Below, piece after piece: positions 28,631 through 39,608 of a DNA stretch of 56,710 nucleotides (its first letter is position 1; each line of letters starts with the position of its first letter). The position numbers were made by a program, and so were the translations under genes. Below the pieces are notes generated by a model. The model had not been told where the DNA came from. It searched no databases and saw only the letters and a list, made by a program, of their open reading frames with translations. The stretch spans positions 1 through 56,710 of the forward strand of contig VGDL01000019.1 in assembly GCA_016869735.1 (NCBI GenBank), in the 5' to 3' direction. Source of the stretch: Alphaproteobacteria bacterium (GTDB lineage: Bacteria > Pseudomonadota > Alphaproteobacteria > Acetobacterales > Acetobacteraceae).

Positions 28631-30187
28631 ATGCTGCGATCCGTATTGACCGTTGGAAGCTGGACCATGGCGAGCCGTATTCTTGGCTTCGCCAGGGACA
28701 TGCTCATTGCCTCCCGCCTTGGGGCGGGGCCGGTCGCGGATGCATTTTTTGTGGCGCTAAAACTGCCTAATCTATTCCGGCGCCTGTTTGGCGAGGGCGC
28801 CTTCAATGCCGCCTTTGTGCCCGCCTTTGCCGGCATTCTGGCCGCCGAGGGCCGTGCCGCGGCGCGCGACATGGCGGAACGCATGGGCACGCTGATGATG
28901 CTGTGGCTATCACTGTTGACGATGATAGCGCTGATCTTCATGCCGCAGCTGATCGGCGTGCTGGCGCCGGGCTTTGCCGCCAATCCAGGGAAATTCGCGC
29001 TCGCCGTTGAACTGACGCGCATCACGTTTTTCTACATGCCGCTGATCTGCCTGACGGCGCTGATCTCAGGCGTACTGAACAGCCTGGATCGCTTCGCCGC
29101 TGCTGCGGCCGCGCCGGTGTTCTTCAACTTGCTGTTGATGGCGGCATTGGTTGGCCTCACGCCCTATTTGCCGACACCTGGCCATGCCCTGGCCTGGGGC
29201 GTTTTTGGCGCCGGTGTCGTGCAGCTTGCGATGGTATGGGTTGCGGCGCGGCAGGCGGGGATGGCGCTGCGCCTTTATCGCCGCCCGGCACTCACGCCAC
29301 CCATTCGGCAAGTGCTGCGCCGCATGGTGCCTGGCGTGCTGGGGGCGGGGGTCACGCAAATCAATCTGGCGGTGGATGTGATCATTGCGTCTTTTCTGGT
29401 GAGTGGTTCGGTTTCTTACCTATATTACGCAGACCGCGTGGCGCAGCTGCCGCTTGGCGTGATTGGTGCGGCACTTGGCACGGCGCTTCTGCCGCTCCTC
29501 TCGCGGCATTTGCGGCTCGGCGAAAAGCTCTCCGCGCATCGTGCGCTCAATCGCGGCATTGAATTGGCGGTGCTGCTGACGCTGCCTTGCGCGGCGGGGC
29601 TTGCGGTGGCGGCGGGGCCGATCATCGCGGCTCTGTTCCAGCGCGGCGCTTTTGATGCGGCGGCGAGTAGCGCCTCGGCTTGGGCTTTGGTGGCCTATGC
29701 CGCCGGCCTGCCGGCCTTTGTACTGGTCAAGGTTTTTGCGCCGGCGTTTTTCGCGCGCGGCGATACCTCCGCCCCCGTTCGGATCGGGATTTTGTCCGTC
29801 ACGGTCAATCTGGCGCTCAACCTAGCCTTCATGAATGTGCTGGGGCATGTCGGCGTGGCACTCGCGACCAGTATCGCGGCCTGGGTGAATGGCGGCTTGC
29901 TTGCCTGGCTTTTGGTGCGGCGCGGACATTTGGTACTGGACCGGCGCTGCCGGCGCGTGCTCCCGCGCCTCGTGCTGGCGAGTGTCATCATGGCCGCAGT
30001 GGTATTTGCCCTTGGCTTGGTCCTGCCCGGGCTTGGCCATGTGCTGCGTGCGGGCCTCATGATCCTGGTCGGCATGGCGGGTTTTACCCTGGCCGGTATG
30101 GCGCTTGGCGCTTTTCACCCGCGCGATGTGCTGCGCCAATTGCGCCGCCGCGCCCCCCGTGGCGCAAGCCCGACCAATCCTGCATGA
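28631..30187 (+). CDS. murJ: lipid II flippase MurJ
   Basis: 518 residues with about fourteen membrane helices of the MOP/MVF family. SRILGFARDMLIASRLGAG near the N-terminus, LPNLFRRLFGEGAFNAAFVP and VTQINLAVDVIIAS are strong MurJ features, including the conserved Arg and Asp residues of the central cavity. It moves lipid-linked peptidoglycan precursor across the inner membrane. I chose ATG 28631 because it begins the conserved MLRSVLTVGSWT; the earlier in-frame ATG adds a Pro-rich non-membrane stretch. An MFS gene follows after 27 bp. Confidence 0.94.
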   Translation: MLRSVLTVGSWTMASRILGFARDMLIASRLGAGPVADAFFVALKLPNLFRRLFGEGAFNAAFVPAFAGILAAEGRAAARDMAERMGTLMMLWLSLLTMIALIFMPQLIGVLAPGFAANPGKFALAVELTRITFFYMPLICLTALISGVLNSLDRFAAAAAAPVFFNLLLMAALVGLTPYLPTPGHALAWGVFGAGVVQLAMVWVAARQAGMALRLYRRPALTPPIRQVLRRMVPGVLGAGVTQINLAVDVIIASFLVSGSVSYLYYADRVAQLPLGVIGAALGTALLPLLSRHLRLGEKLSAHRALNRGIELAVLLTLPCAAGLAVAAGPIIAALFQRGAFDAAASSASAWALVAYAAGLPAFVLVKVFAPAFFARGDTSAPVRIGILSVTVNLALNLAFMNVLGHVGVALATSIAAWVNGGLLAWLLVRRGHLVLDRRCRRVLPRLVLASVIMAAVVFALGLVLPGLGHVLRAGLMILVGMAGFTLAGMALGAFHPRDVLRQLRRRAPRGASPTNPA

Positions 30188-30214
30188 TACTCCTGGATTT
30201 TGGGGGATAGGCGC

Positions 30215-31426
30215 ATGGATGCGGCCAGACGGCAGGTGGTTCTGATCAATGCCGCGCATAGTTTCACCCATTACAGCCTGCTGATCCTGGCAACCGCCGT
30301 GCTTGCCATGGTGCAGCAGGATGCCGGGATTTTTGGCCCGGATTACGGACCCATCCTGGCGCTCGGCACCACCATGTTTGTGATTTACGGGCTTTGCGCT
30401 TTGCCCATGGGTTGGCTCGCGGATCGCTTCGGGCGGCGCTTTTTGATGGTGGCCTTCTTCATGGGGTCCGGCGCCTTCATGGTGGCGGCGGGCTTCGCAC
30501 CTTCACCCATGATGCTTGCGATTACACTTGGCGCCATGGGGGCTTTTGTCGCGATCTATCACCCGATTGGCACCGCCATTCTGGTAGAAGCGGCAGGCGA
30601 GAAAGTGGGCCGTGCCATGGGCATCAATGGCGTTTTCGGCAATCTGGGTGTGGCAACTGCACCCGTGCTGACTGCCTTCATCGCGGCTGATGCCGGCTGG
30701 CGCTGGGCCTTCATCATTCCTGGCATCGCTTGCATCATTGCGGGCTTCTTCTACTGGCGCGAACCGCCCTTTGATTCGGCGCGCATCCAGGCCGGCGGCA
30801 AGCCCTTCCCTGAGATCCCACCCGCCTTGGTGCGGCGTGCGGTGTTTATTCTGCTCGCCATCGCGACTGTCTCAGGCTTGGTGTTCAATGCCTATACGCT
30901 GCTGATCCCAAAACTCATGCAGGAACGCCTGGCAGGCAGCCCGGAATTGCTGCCGATTGTGGGGCTGCTGTCATTCCTCGCCACCATTTGCGGCGGCGTC
31001 GCGCAATTCAGCGTGGGCCGCATGATTGACCGCCACACGCTCAAGACCGTGTTCATGCCGCTGGCGGTGCTGGTGGTGCCGGGCTTGTTTGCGCTCGCTT
31101 TCCTGGATGGCTGGGTAGTGTTGCCCGTGGCAGGGCTGGTTGCTGCCTGCATCTTCGGCCAAGTCACGGTGAATGAGACGATGACCGCGCGTTATGTCGC
31201 GCCCGCCTTGCGCGCGAAGCTCTATTCCATTCGCTTCACGGTCGGGTTTTTGGGTGCGGCGATTGCCTCACCCCTGATTGGCTTTTTGCATGAAGCGACA
31301 GGATCGCTTGCGCTTTCCATGCTGGTTTTGGGCGCGGTTGCCTGCGTGACACTTGCCTGCGCCATGCTGTTCCCGAACCGCAAGGAAGAATTGCAGCCGG
31401 AGCTTTGGGCGAAAGCCAGCCTATAA
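30215..31426 (+). CDS. MFS transporter
   Basis: 403 residues, about twelve membrane helices. [17 protein letters not shown] between helices 2 and 3 is the classic MFS motif. Helix 1 contains the unusual [16 protein letters not shown], which recalls the fosmidomycin-resistance-like (Fsr) branch. ATG 30215 follows GGGGGA by 6 nt. The 3' end overlaps the convergent tsaD stop by 6 bp. Substrate unknown; export of a small molecule is as likely as import. Confidence 0.85.
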   Translation: MDAARRQVVLINAAHSFTHYSLLILATAVLAMVQQDAGIFGPDYGPILALGTTMFVIYGLCALPMGWLADRFGRRFLMVAFFMGSGAFMVAAGFAPSPMMLAITLGAMGAFVAIYHPIGTAILVEAAGEKVGRAMGINGVFGNLGVATAPVLTAFIAADAGWRWAFIIPGIACIIAGFFYWREPPFDSARIQAGGKPFPEIPPALVRRAVFILLAIATVSGLVFNAYTLLIPKLMQERLAGSPELLPIVGLLSFLATICGGVAQFSVGRMIDRHTLKTVFMPLAVLVVPGLFALAFLDGWVVLPVAGLVAACIFGQVTVNETMTARYVAPALRAKLYSIRFTVGFLGAAIASPLIGFLHEATGSLALSMLVLGAVACVTLACAMLFPNRKEELQPELWAKASL

Positions 31427-32434
31427 GGGCCAGCGCGGGCGCGGGTTATGCGCCAGCGAATCGGTCAGACCAAGCCGCAAGCGTTCCATGCCCGCCCAGG
31501 CGACCATCACCGCATTGTCGGTGCAGTAGCGCAAAGGCGGCGCCAGCATGGGCAAGCCCCTGGCATCGGCAACGCCGCGCAGTGCCGTGCGGATGGCTGT
31601 GTTGGCCGCTACACCCCCCGCCACCACCAGCGCCGTCATACTGCGCGCCATATCCAGTGCATGGGATGCGCGATCAGCCAGCACGGCGGCCACTGAAGCC
31701 TGGAAAGCCGCCGCGATATCGGCTGGCCGCGCCTGTCCGGCCGCCACTGCCCGCGCCACCGCGGTTTTGAGACCCGAGAAGGAAAAATCGCATCCCGGCC
31801 GCCCGAGCAAGGGTCTCGGCAAGGTGATGGCCGCCGCATCGCCCCCTGACGCCAGGCGTTCCAGATGCGGCCCGCCGGGCCAGGGCAGGCCAAGCAGTTT
31901 CGCAGATTTGTCGAAGGCTTCCCCCACCGCATCATCCAAGGTGGTTCCAAGGCGGCGATATTGCCCGAGGCCCCGGACCTCCACGCATTGGCAATGGCCA
32001 CCTGAGAGCAGCAGCAGCAGATAGGGAAACTCAGGCGGCCCATCCGGCATCAGCCCAGGCAACCGCACCGTCAGCGCATGCGCTTCCAGATGGTTGATCG
32101 CCAGGAAGGGCAGGCCATGCGCCAAAGCCACCCCCTTGCCGAAGGAAGCACCAACGATCAGGCCACCAATCAAGCCGGGACCGCTGGTCGCGGCTATGGC
32201 ATGCAGCGCGTGATGGCGGATGCCGGCCTTTCGCATGGTATCAGCCACCAGATCGGGCAGGTGTTGCAGATGCGCGCGCGCTGCGATTTCCGGCACCACG
32301 CCGCCAAAGGCCGCGTGTTCCGCCTGTTGGCTGAAGACTGCTTCCGCCAGGATGGTGCCATCCGCACGCAGCACCGCCGCTGCGGTTTCATCGCAACTGC
32401 TTTCAATGCCAAGAATGATAGGGTCTGGCTGCAT
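31421..32434 (-). CDS. tsaD: tRNA threonylcarbamoyladenosine transferase TsaD
   Basis: 337 residues of the Kae1/TsaD ASKHA family. The N-terminus reads [16 protein letters not shown]. The metal-binding histidines are in [17 protein letters not shown], nucleotide motifs in [18 protein letters not shown] and [12 protein letters not shown], and a late Asp in [13 protein letters not shown]. With TsaB, TsaC and TsaE it forms t6A37 in tRNAs reading ANN codons. An AGGGAAA ribosome-binding site precedes the ATG. It is convergent with the MFS gene. A 250-bp gap separates its start from lysA. Confidence 0.96.
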   Translation of the reverse strand: MQPDPIILGIESSCDETAAAVLRADGTILAEAVFSQQAEHAAFGGVVPEIAARAHLQHLPDLVADTMRKAGIRHHALHAIAATSGPGLIGGLIVGASFGKGVALAHGLPFLAINHLEAHALTVRLPGLMPDGPPEFPYLLLLLSGGHCQCVEVRGLGQYRRLGTTLDDAVGEAFDKSAKLLGLPWPGGPHLERLASGGDAAAITLPRPLLGRPGCDFSFSGLKTAVARAVAAGQARPADIAAAFQASVAAVLADRASHALDMARSMTALVVAGGVAANTAIRTALRGVADARGLPMLAPPLRYCTDNAVMVAWAGMERLRLGLTDSLAHNPRPRWPL

Positions 32435-32512
32435 GCTTTCCCTGTTAGGGCATTATCACGGCGAATGAAATCATTGGCCGGTATTCGCGCGCCGCGCGAT
32501 CGCCAGCGTCAG

Positions 32513-32531
32513 AAAGCCGCCTGGCGGCTTT
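32513..32531. repeat. short perfect inverted repeat in the tsaD-lysA gap
   Basis: AAAGCCGCC and GGCGGCTTT flank a single T, a 19-nt perfect palindrome. It is the only conspicuous structure in the 250 bp between the divergent tsaD and lysA starts. A terminator is unlikely between two divergent genes; a repressor-binding site is possible. No other gene was found in the gap. Confidence 0.4.
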
Positions 32532-32684
32532 GGCCCTGGCCTCACGCCAAGCCATATTTGAACAACCGATGCCGATCAATTTCGGGGCAGCCATGTGCTC
32601 AAACCCGCTGAAAAGCGCACCCGCGTGATGGCAGAACGCGATTTACCGCTTGCGATAAGGCGCAGGCATACCGAAAATAGACGC

Positions 32685-34028
32685 ATGGCTTTCCCTGCAC
32701 CCGCCCTTGATCCGGGCAATGATCCGTCCTTCGCCGAATTGCTCGCGCAGCGCCCGCAGCTCACGCGCCATGCGCATGATGGGCTGGTGCTGGAAGATGT
32801 GCCTCTGGCCCGCATTGCCGACGTGGTGGGCAGCCCGACCTGGGTCTATTCCGCTGGCACGCTCCGCCGCCGTGCCCGCGCGCTGCGCGCTGCCCTGGCC
32901 GATGCCGGGCTGACCGCCACGGTACATTTCGCCACCAAGGCCAATGATAATCTTTCGGTGCTGGCGCTGCTGGGGCGTGAGGGCCTCGGTGCCGATGTGG
33001 TGAGTGAGGGCGAATTGCGCGGCGCACGGGCGGCGGGCATTCCCGCCAGCGCCATTGTCTTTTCTGGCGTCGGCAAATCCGAACGCGAAATTCGCCTGGC
33101 GCTCGCGGAAGGCATTATGCAAATCAATGCCGAAAGTATTGAAGAAATTGATATGATTTCCGCAATCGCCGCCGGCATGGGGCGCACGGCGCCGGTGGCC
33201 ATTCGCGTCAATCCGGATGTGGATGCAAAGACCCACGCAAAGATCACCACGGGCCTCAGCGAAAACAAATTCGGTGTGGCTTATGATGATGCGCTGACGC
33301 TTTACGCGCGCATGGCAAAGCTGCCCGGCATTCGCCCGATTGGCATCGCAACCCATATCGGCAGTCAGATCACGATCGGCATGGGTGCCTATCGCGCGGC
33401 GTATGCGCGCTTGGCAGAATTGGTGCGCGCCATTCGCGCGCAGGGCTTGCCGATTGAACGCATTGATTGTGGCGGTGGGCTTGGCATTGCCTATCGCGAT
33501 GAAATTGCGCCCGCGCCCGCCGCTTTGGCTGGGGCAATCAAGGCAGAGCTTGGTGCGCTGGGCCTGCCGGTCATGCTGGAACCGGGGCGCTGGATTGCCG
33601 GGCCGGCGGGGGTATTGCTGTCTCGTGTCATTCTGCAAAAGCAGGGCGCGGCACGGCGCTTTGTGGTGCTGGATGCGGCGATGAATGATCTGCTGCGCCC
33701 GGCCATGTATGATTCCTGGCATGGTATTCTGCCGGTCTCGCCCGCTGCTTTGGTCGCGCCTCTCGCGCCTGCCGATGTGGTTGGTCCAGTTTGCGAAAGC
33801 AGCGATTGCTTTACGCGCGACCGCGCCTTGCCGGATTTGCCGCCGGGCGCCTTGGTCGCGCTGCTGGATGCGGGCGCTTACGGCGCCACCATGTCTTCCA
33901 CCTATAACGCGCGCCCCTTGGCGGCCGAGGTTTTGGTGGATGGCGCGCGCTTCGCCGTGGTGCGGGACCGCCAATCCTATGAGGCTTTGCATGCCGGCCA
34001 GCGTGTGCCGGAATGGCTGATGGAATGA
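32685..34028 (+). CDS. lysA: diaminopimelate decarboxylase
   Basis: 447 residues, fold-III PLP enzyme making L-lysine from meso-diaminopimelate. The PLP Lys is in VHFATKANDN, the HIGSQI motif and CGGGLGI phosphate loop are present, EPGRWIAGPAG follows, and the second-subunit Cys is in CESSDCF. I chose ATG 32685, whose product has a normal length N-terminus; in-frame ATG 32628 is an alternative with a slightly better purine stretch. The stop overlaps the next gene by 4 bp (ATGA). lysA followed by a TIGR02302 gene is common in alphaproteobacteria. Confidence 0.95.
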   Translation: MAFPAPALDPGNDPSFAELLAQRPQLTRHAHDGLVLEDVPLARIADVVGSPTWVYSAGTLRRRARALRAALADAGLTATVHFATKANDNLSVLALLGREGLGADVVSEGELRGARAAGIPASAIVFSGVGKSEREIRLALAEGIMQINAESIEEIDMISAIAAGMGRTAPVAIRVNPDVDAKTHAKITTGLSENKFGVAYDDALTLYARMAKLPGIRPIGIATHIGSQITIGMGAYRAAYARLAELVRAIRAQGLPIERIDCGGGLGIAYRDEIAPAPAALAGAIKAELGALGLPVMLEPGRWIAGPAGVLLSRVILQKQGAARRFVVLDAAMNDLLRPAMYDSWHGILPVSPAALVAPLAPADVVGPVCESSDCFTRDRALPDLPPGALVALLDAGAYGATMSSTYNARPLAAEVLVDGARFAVVRDRQSYEALHAGQRVPEWLME

Positions 34029-36586
34029 GCCAAACGCCGGGGAAAGCGCCGCCTGAAAGCCAGGGGCTTGCGGCCCTGGGCTTGAAGCTCGGCCTTTCTC
34101 GTTTGGCGTTGTGGTGGGAAGGTGCCTGGCGGGCGCTTTGGCCGCCGCTTGGCGTGATTGGCGCCTTTCTGGCTTTGGCCTTTACCGGGCTGCTGCCGAC
34201 ACTACCGCCCGCGCTGCATCTGCTGACTCTGATCGGCTTTGCGGCGGCACTTGGCTGTTGCGGCTATCGCGCCGCATCAGGGCTGCGCGCCCCGGCAGCG
34301 GATGCCGCGGCGCGGCGGTTGGAACGTGATTCTGGCCTGGCGCATCGCCCGCTCGCTGTGCTGGCGGATCGCCCCGCCGGCGATGACCCCATCACGCAGG
34401 CGTTGTGGCAGGCGCATCGGGACCGCGCGGCGGCAAAACTTGGGCAGTTGCGCGTGGCGCGGCCTTCCCCCGGCTTGGCAGCGCGTGACCCGCGCGCCTT
34501 CCGCGCAGCCGTGCTGGTCGCGCTGGTGGCTGGGCTTGGCATGGCCGGGCTGGAAGCGCCGGAACGCTTGCTCGCTGCCCTGGTGCCTCCCTTTGCCGAA
34601 CCGGGTGCCGCGCCAACGGCCTTGGCGGCGCGGTTTGAAGCCTGGGTCACGCCGCCCGCCTATACCGGCGCACCGCCGCAATTCCTGAAGGCTGAAGGTG
34701 GCGCCGTGGCAGTGCCTGCGGGTAGCCGGCTGCATATGGTATTGTCCATCAGCGCCAGCCCGCCGGAATTGCGCCTGGGCAGCGCTGCCCATGCCTTTGC
34801 GCGCATGGATGCCCAAAGCCATGCGCTGGAACTGCCTTTGACCGAAGGCGGCGCCTTGGTGCTGAGGCGCGATGGGCGCGATGTGGCGCAATGGGCGCTG
34901 ACACTGACGCCGGATGCGCCGCCATTGGTGGCTTGGGACCCCGCGCCTGCCCGCGCCGGGCGTGGTTTGGGTTTACGCCTGCCCTGGAAGGCTGAGGATG
35001 ATTGGGGCTTGGCGGCACTGCGCCTGGAATTGCGCCTGAAACAAAGGCCATCTGCCCCGCCGGTGACGCAGGATATCCCCTTGCCGGGCGGCGCGCCGAG
35101 CCAGGCGCAGGGCGCGGCGCAGCATGATTTTTCGGCGCATCCTTGGGCCGGGCTGGAAGTTGAAGCGCGGCTTTTCGCGCGTGATGGCGCGGAACAGGAA
35201 GGCAAATCTAAAGGCGCGTTTCTGGTGCTGCCGGAACGGCGCTTTTCACACCCTGTCGCGCAGCAATTGATCGCACTCCGGCGCGCGCTGTCGCTTGACC
35301 CCGGGGCGCGCGACCCCGCGCGGCGCGAATTGGACCGCATCAGCAATGCGCCTGAAGCCTTCGAACATGACCCGGGCATGTTCCTGACGCTGCGTTCTGC
35401 CCGGCATCGGCTGACGCGCGATAAGCGTGATGAAGCCGTGCCGGAAGTTCAGCAGATTTTATGGGATGTGGCGGTGGCTTTGGAAGAAGGCCGCACGGAC
35501 CGCACCGCGCGCGCCTTGAACCAGGCGCGTGAGGCCTTGCGTGAGGCTTTGGAAGAAGCCCGCCGAGAAGGTGCTGAACGCAGCCCTGAGGAGCGTGCCG
35601 AGTTGCAGCGCCGCATTCAGGAATTGCGCGAAGCCATTCGCCGCCATCTGGAAGCGCTCGCTGAACGCATGCAGCGCGAAAACAACGAAGCGCTGTCCTA
35701 TGATCCGCAGCAGCGTGTGTTTGATCGCCGCGAATTGGAACGCCGCACCCGCCGCCTGGAAGAAGCCGCACGCGATGGCCGGCAGGAAGATGCCGAACGC
35801 GAAATGGCCGAGCTTGAGGAAATGCTGCAAGCCCTGGAAGAAGGCCGCACCAGCCGGGCTGAGGATCGCCAGCGCCAACAGCGCCAACGCGGCCAGCAGC
35901 AAATGGGCGCGCTGCAGGACATGGTGCGCCGAGAAGCCGAAATGCTGGACCGCGCGCATCGCCGCAGCGGCGAACAGGACATCAGCCGTGGCGATACGCG
36001 CCGCCCGCCACCGCCGCGCCCGCAAACCCCCGAAGCGCGCGACGAAGCGGCACGTGATGCGCGCACGCAACGCGCTTTGCGCCGCGCACTTGGTGAATTG
36101 ATGCAGCAGTTCGGCGAATTGACCGGCGATGTACCAGCCCCCTTGGGCGAGGCTGATCGCGCCATGCGCGACGCGGCGGAGGCTTTAGCCGAAGGGCGAG
36201 ACCCGCGCGGCGCGCAGCAGCAGGCCATTCGCGCTTTGACCGAAGGCGGACGGCAAATGTCGCAACGCATGCAGCGCCAATTCGGCCCACCGCAACCCGG
36301 CGAAGGGGAAGGCGAAGGTGAGGGCGAAGAAATGGCCGGCGGCCAACAGGGCGGTGAGGGGCAGGACCAGCAAAACCAGCTCGGCCAAGGCCGCGATCCG
36401 TTGGGGCGGGACCGCCGCGAAACCGGTGGGTCAGCGCAGGATAATGCCGGCGATACGCTGGTGCCAGGCGAAGCGGAACGCCTGCGGTCCCATCAATTGC
36501 AACAGGAACTCCGCCGTCGCGGCGCAGAACGCGAACGCGCGCCGGTGGAGTTGGATTATATTGATCGGCTGCTCAGGCGGTTTTGA
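34025..36586 (+). CDS. TIGR02302-family membrane protein (DUF4175)
   Basis: 853 residues. Two N-terminal membrane helices (LALWWEGAWRALWPPLGVIG and LHLLTLIGFAAALGCCGY) and a third near residue 163 precede an exported beta-rich region. A long helical, charged region follows (LNQAREALREALEEARREGA, DRRELERRTRRLEEAARDG). The end is low-complexity Gln/Gly/Glu-rich. This is the alphaproteobacterial DUF4175 family; its biochemical role is not established. Start overlaps lysA. It is convergent with the disrupted HAD gene 12 bp downstream. Confidence 0.88.
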   Translation: MSQTPGKAPPESQGLAALGLKLGLSRLALWWEGAWRALWPPLGVIGAFLALAFTGLLPTLPPALHLLTLIGFAAALGCCGYRAASGLRAPAADAAARRLERDSGLAHRPLAVLADRPAGDDPITQALWQAHRDRAAAKLGQLRVARPSPGLAARDPRAFRAAVLVALVAGLGMAGLEAPERLLAALVPPFAEPGAAPTALAARFEAWVTPPAYTGAPPQFLKAEGGAVAVPAGSRLHMVLSISASPPELRLGSAAHAFARMDAQSHALELPLTEGGALVLRRDGRDVAQWALTLTPDAPPLVAWDPAPARAGRGLGLRLPWKAEDDWGLAALRLELRLKQRPSAPPVTQDIPLPGGAPSQAQGAAQHDFSAHPWAGLEVEARLFARDGAEQEGKSKGAFLVLPERRFSHPVAQQLIALRRALSLDPGARDPARRELDRISNAPEAFEHDPGMFLTLRSARHRLTRDKRDEAVPEVQQILWDVAVALEEGRTDRTARALNQAREALREALEEARREGAERSPEERAELQRRIQELREAIRRHLEALAERMQRENNEALSYDPQQRVFDRRELERRTRRLEEAARDGRQEDAEREMAELEEMLQALEEGRTSRAEDRQRQQRQRGQQQMGALQDMVRREAEMLDRAHRRSGEQDISRGDTRRPPPPRPQTPEARDEAARDARTQRALRRALGELMQQFGELTGDVPAPLGEADRAMRDAAEALAEGRDPRGAQQQAIRALTEGGRQMSQRMQRQFGPPQPGEGEGEGEGEEMAGGQQGGEGQDQQNQLGQGRDPLGRDRRETGGSAQDNAGDTLVPGEAERLRSHQLQQELRRRGAERERAPVELDYIDRLLRRF

Positions 36587-37376
36587 AGGCAGCAGGGTTT
36601 ATTCAAATACCCGCGCCCAATCATCTTGCATTGACGCCACCTGCCAGCCCCGCGCGGGCGCTTCATCCAAAGCGCGCGCGAGGCGCCCGATATGACTTTC
36701 CCGATCATAGGCAAATTCGCGCGCCGCATCGTCATGACGAATGATCATGCCGAAGCGCTGCCCCGCACCTTCCGTGGTGTAGCGCAGCATCTCAAAATCG
36801 CCATCCGAATTGCCAAAGGCCGCAATCGGGCGCCGGCCAATATGGCGCGCAATGCCAATCGGCTTGCCCGGGCCATCATCAATGAAATCCACGCGCGGTT
36901 CGCGCAGCAACATCAGTCGCCCGGCATCTTCCGTCACCTTCAGCGCAAAGCTTGAACCGACAACATGCTGCGGCGGAATGCCGTAGGTGTCTTCAGAAAA
37001 GGCGCGCACGAATTCAACGCCACCGCCCGAGACGATGAAATTCGTGAAGCCCGATGCGCGCAGAAAGCTCAGCACTTCCAGCATGGGCTGATAGACCAGC
37101 GCAGTATAGGGCAGGTTCCATTTCGGGTGCCGCGCCACTCTGAGCCAATCTGCAGCGATGCGCTGAAAATCCTCGGGCGTATTGCCAGCCATGGCAGCGC
37201 CCGCAAGACGCATCAATCCTTCATTGCCTCCCGCCATGGCGCCGTGCAGATCGCCCGCAATGGCCGCGCGAAAAACCGCATCCTGCTGCCAGGTTGGGTT
37301 TTGTGGCGCCAAGCTGCGGATACGATCCAGGATGAAGATAAGCTGCGGATAGGCCGGCTGTTCCACCCATAGCGTG

Positions 37377-37380
37377 CCGT
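37377..37380. repeat. target-site duplication, left
   Basis: CCGT immediately outside the left end of the IS21 element; matches the copy at 39399-39402. Collapsing the two copies restores the HAD reading frame. Confidence 0.9.
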
Positions 37381-37387
37381 TGTCAAC

Positions 37388-37443
37388 GCCGGTTGAAATC
37401 TGACCCACTTTCCCGGCTTGGTGCCGGTTGAAACCTGACCCAC
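37388..37443 (+). repeat. left multiple terminal repeats of the IS21 element
   Basis: Two direct copies (37388-37408, 37423-37443) of a 21-bp motif starting GCCGGTTGAAA and ending CTGACCCAC; they differ at one base (ATC versus ACC). IS21-type transposases bind such repeats near both ends. Confidence 0.8.
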
Positions 37444-37447
37444 CCAT

Positions 37448-37481
37448 TACCCTGGGATGGGGCTAGCCCCATCCCAGGGTA
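37448..37481. terminator. 34-bp perfect palindrome downstream of istB
   Basis: Each arm is 17 nt, beginning TACCCTGGGATGGGGC, meeting at CTAG with no spacer. It lies inside the IS, 8 bp beyond the istB stop and just inside the left terminal repeats. On the minus strand it would end istAB transcripts or block read-through into the HAD remnant; there is no T tract, so a protein-binding or RNA-stability role is equally possible. Confidence 0.5.
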
Positions 37482-37488
37482 TCTTCCC

Positions 37489-39391
<1,903 letters not shown>

Positions 39392-39398
39392 GCTAACA

Positions 39399-39402
39399 CC
39401 GT
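39399..39402. repeat. target-site duplication, right
   Basis: CCGT immediately outside the right end of the IS21 element; matches 37377-37380. Four bases is the short end of the range known for IS21-family elements. Confidence 0.9.
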
Positions 39403-39608
39403 CATTATCAAACACTGCAACGCGTTCGGCAGGCGGGACATGATCCGCGCTGCCTTCGCGGGTGACGGCGGCGACAAATTCAAGCAAAGCGCGCTTGCGC
39501 GGACCTTCGCGCCAGGAAGGCAAAGGGTCCGCACCTTGCGCCTGTGCGGCGACCGGCAGCGCCAAAAGCAGCGCTGCCAGAGAGCGTCTTTCAATCACGC
39601 TGCTTGGC

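Noticed and set aside
28516-29025. Antisense frame (169 codons) opposite the start of murJ
   Set aside because: Ser/Arg-rich shadow of the murJ coding sequence with no domain or ribosome-binding site.
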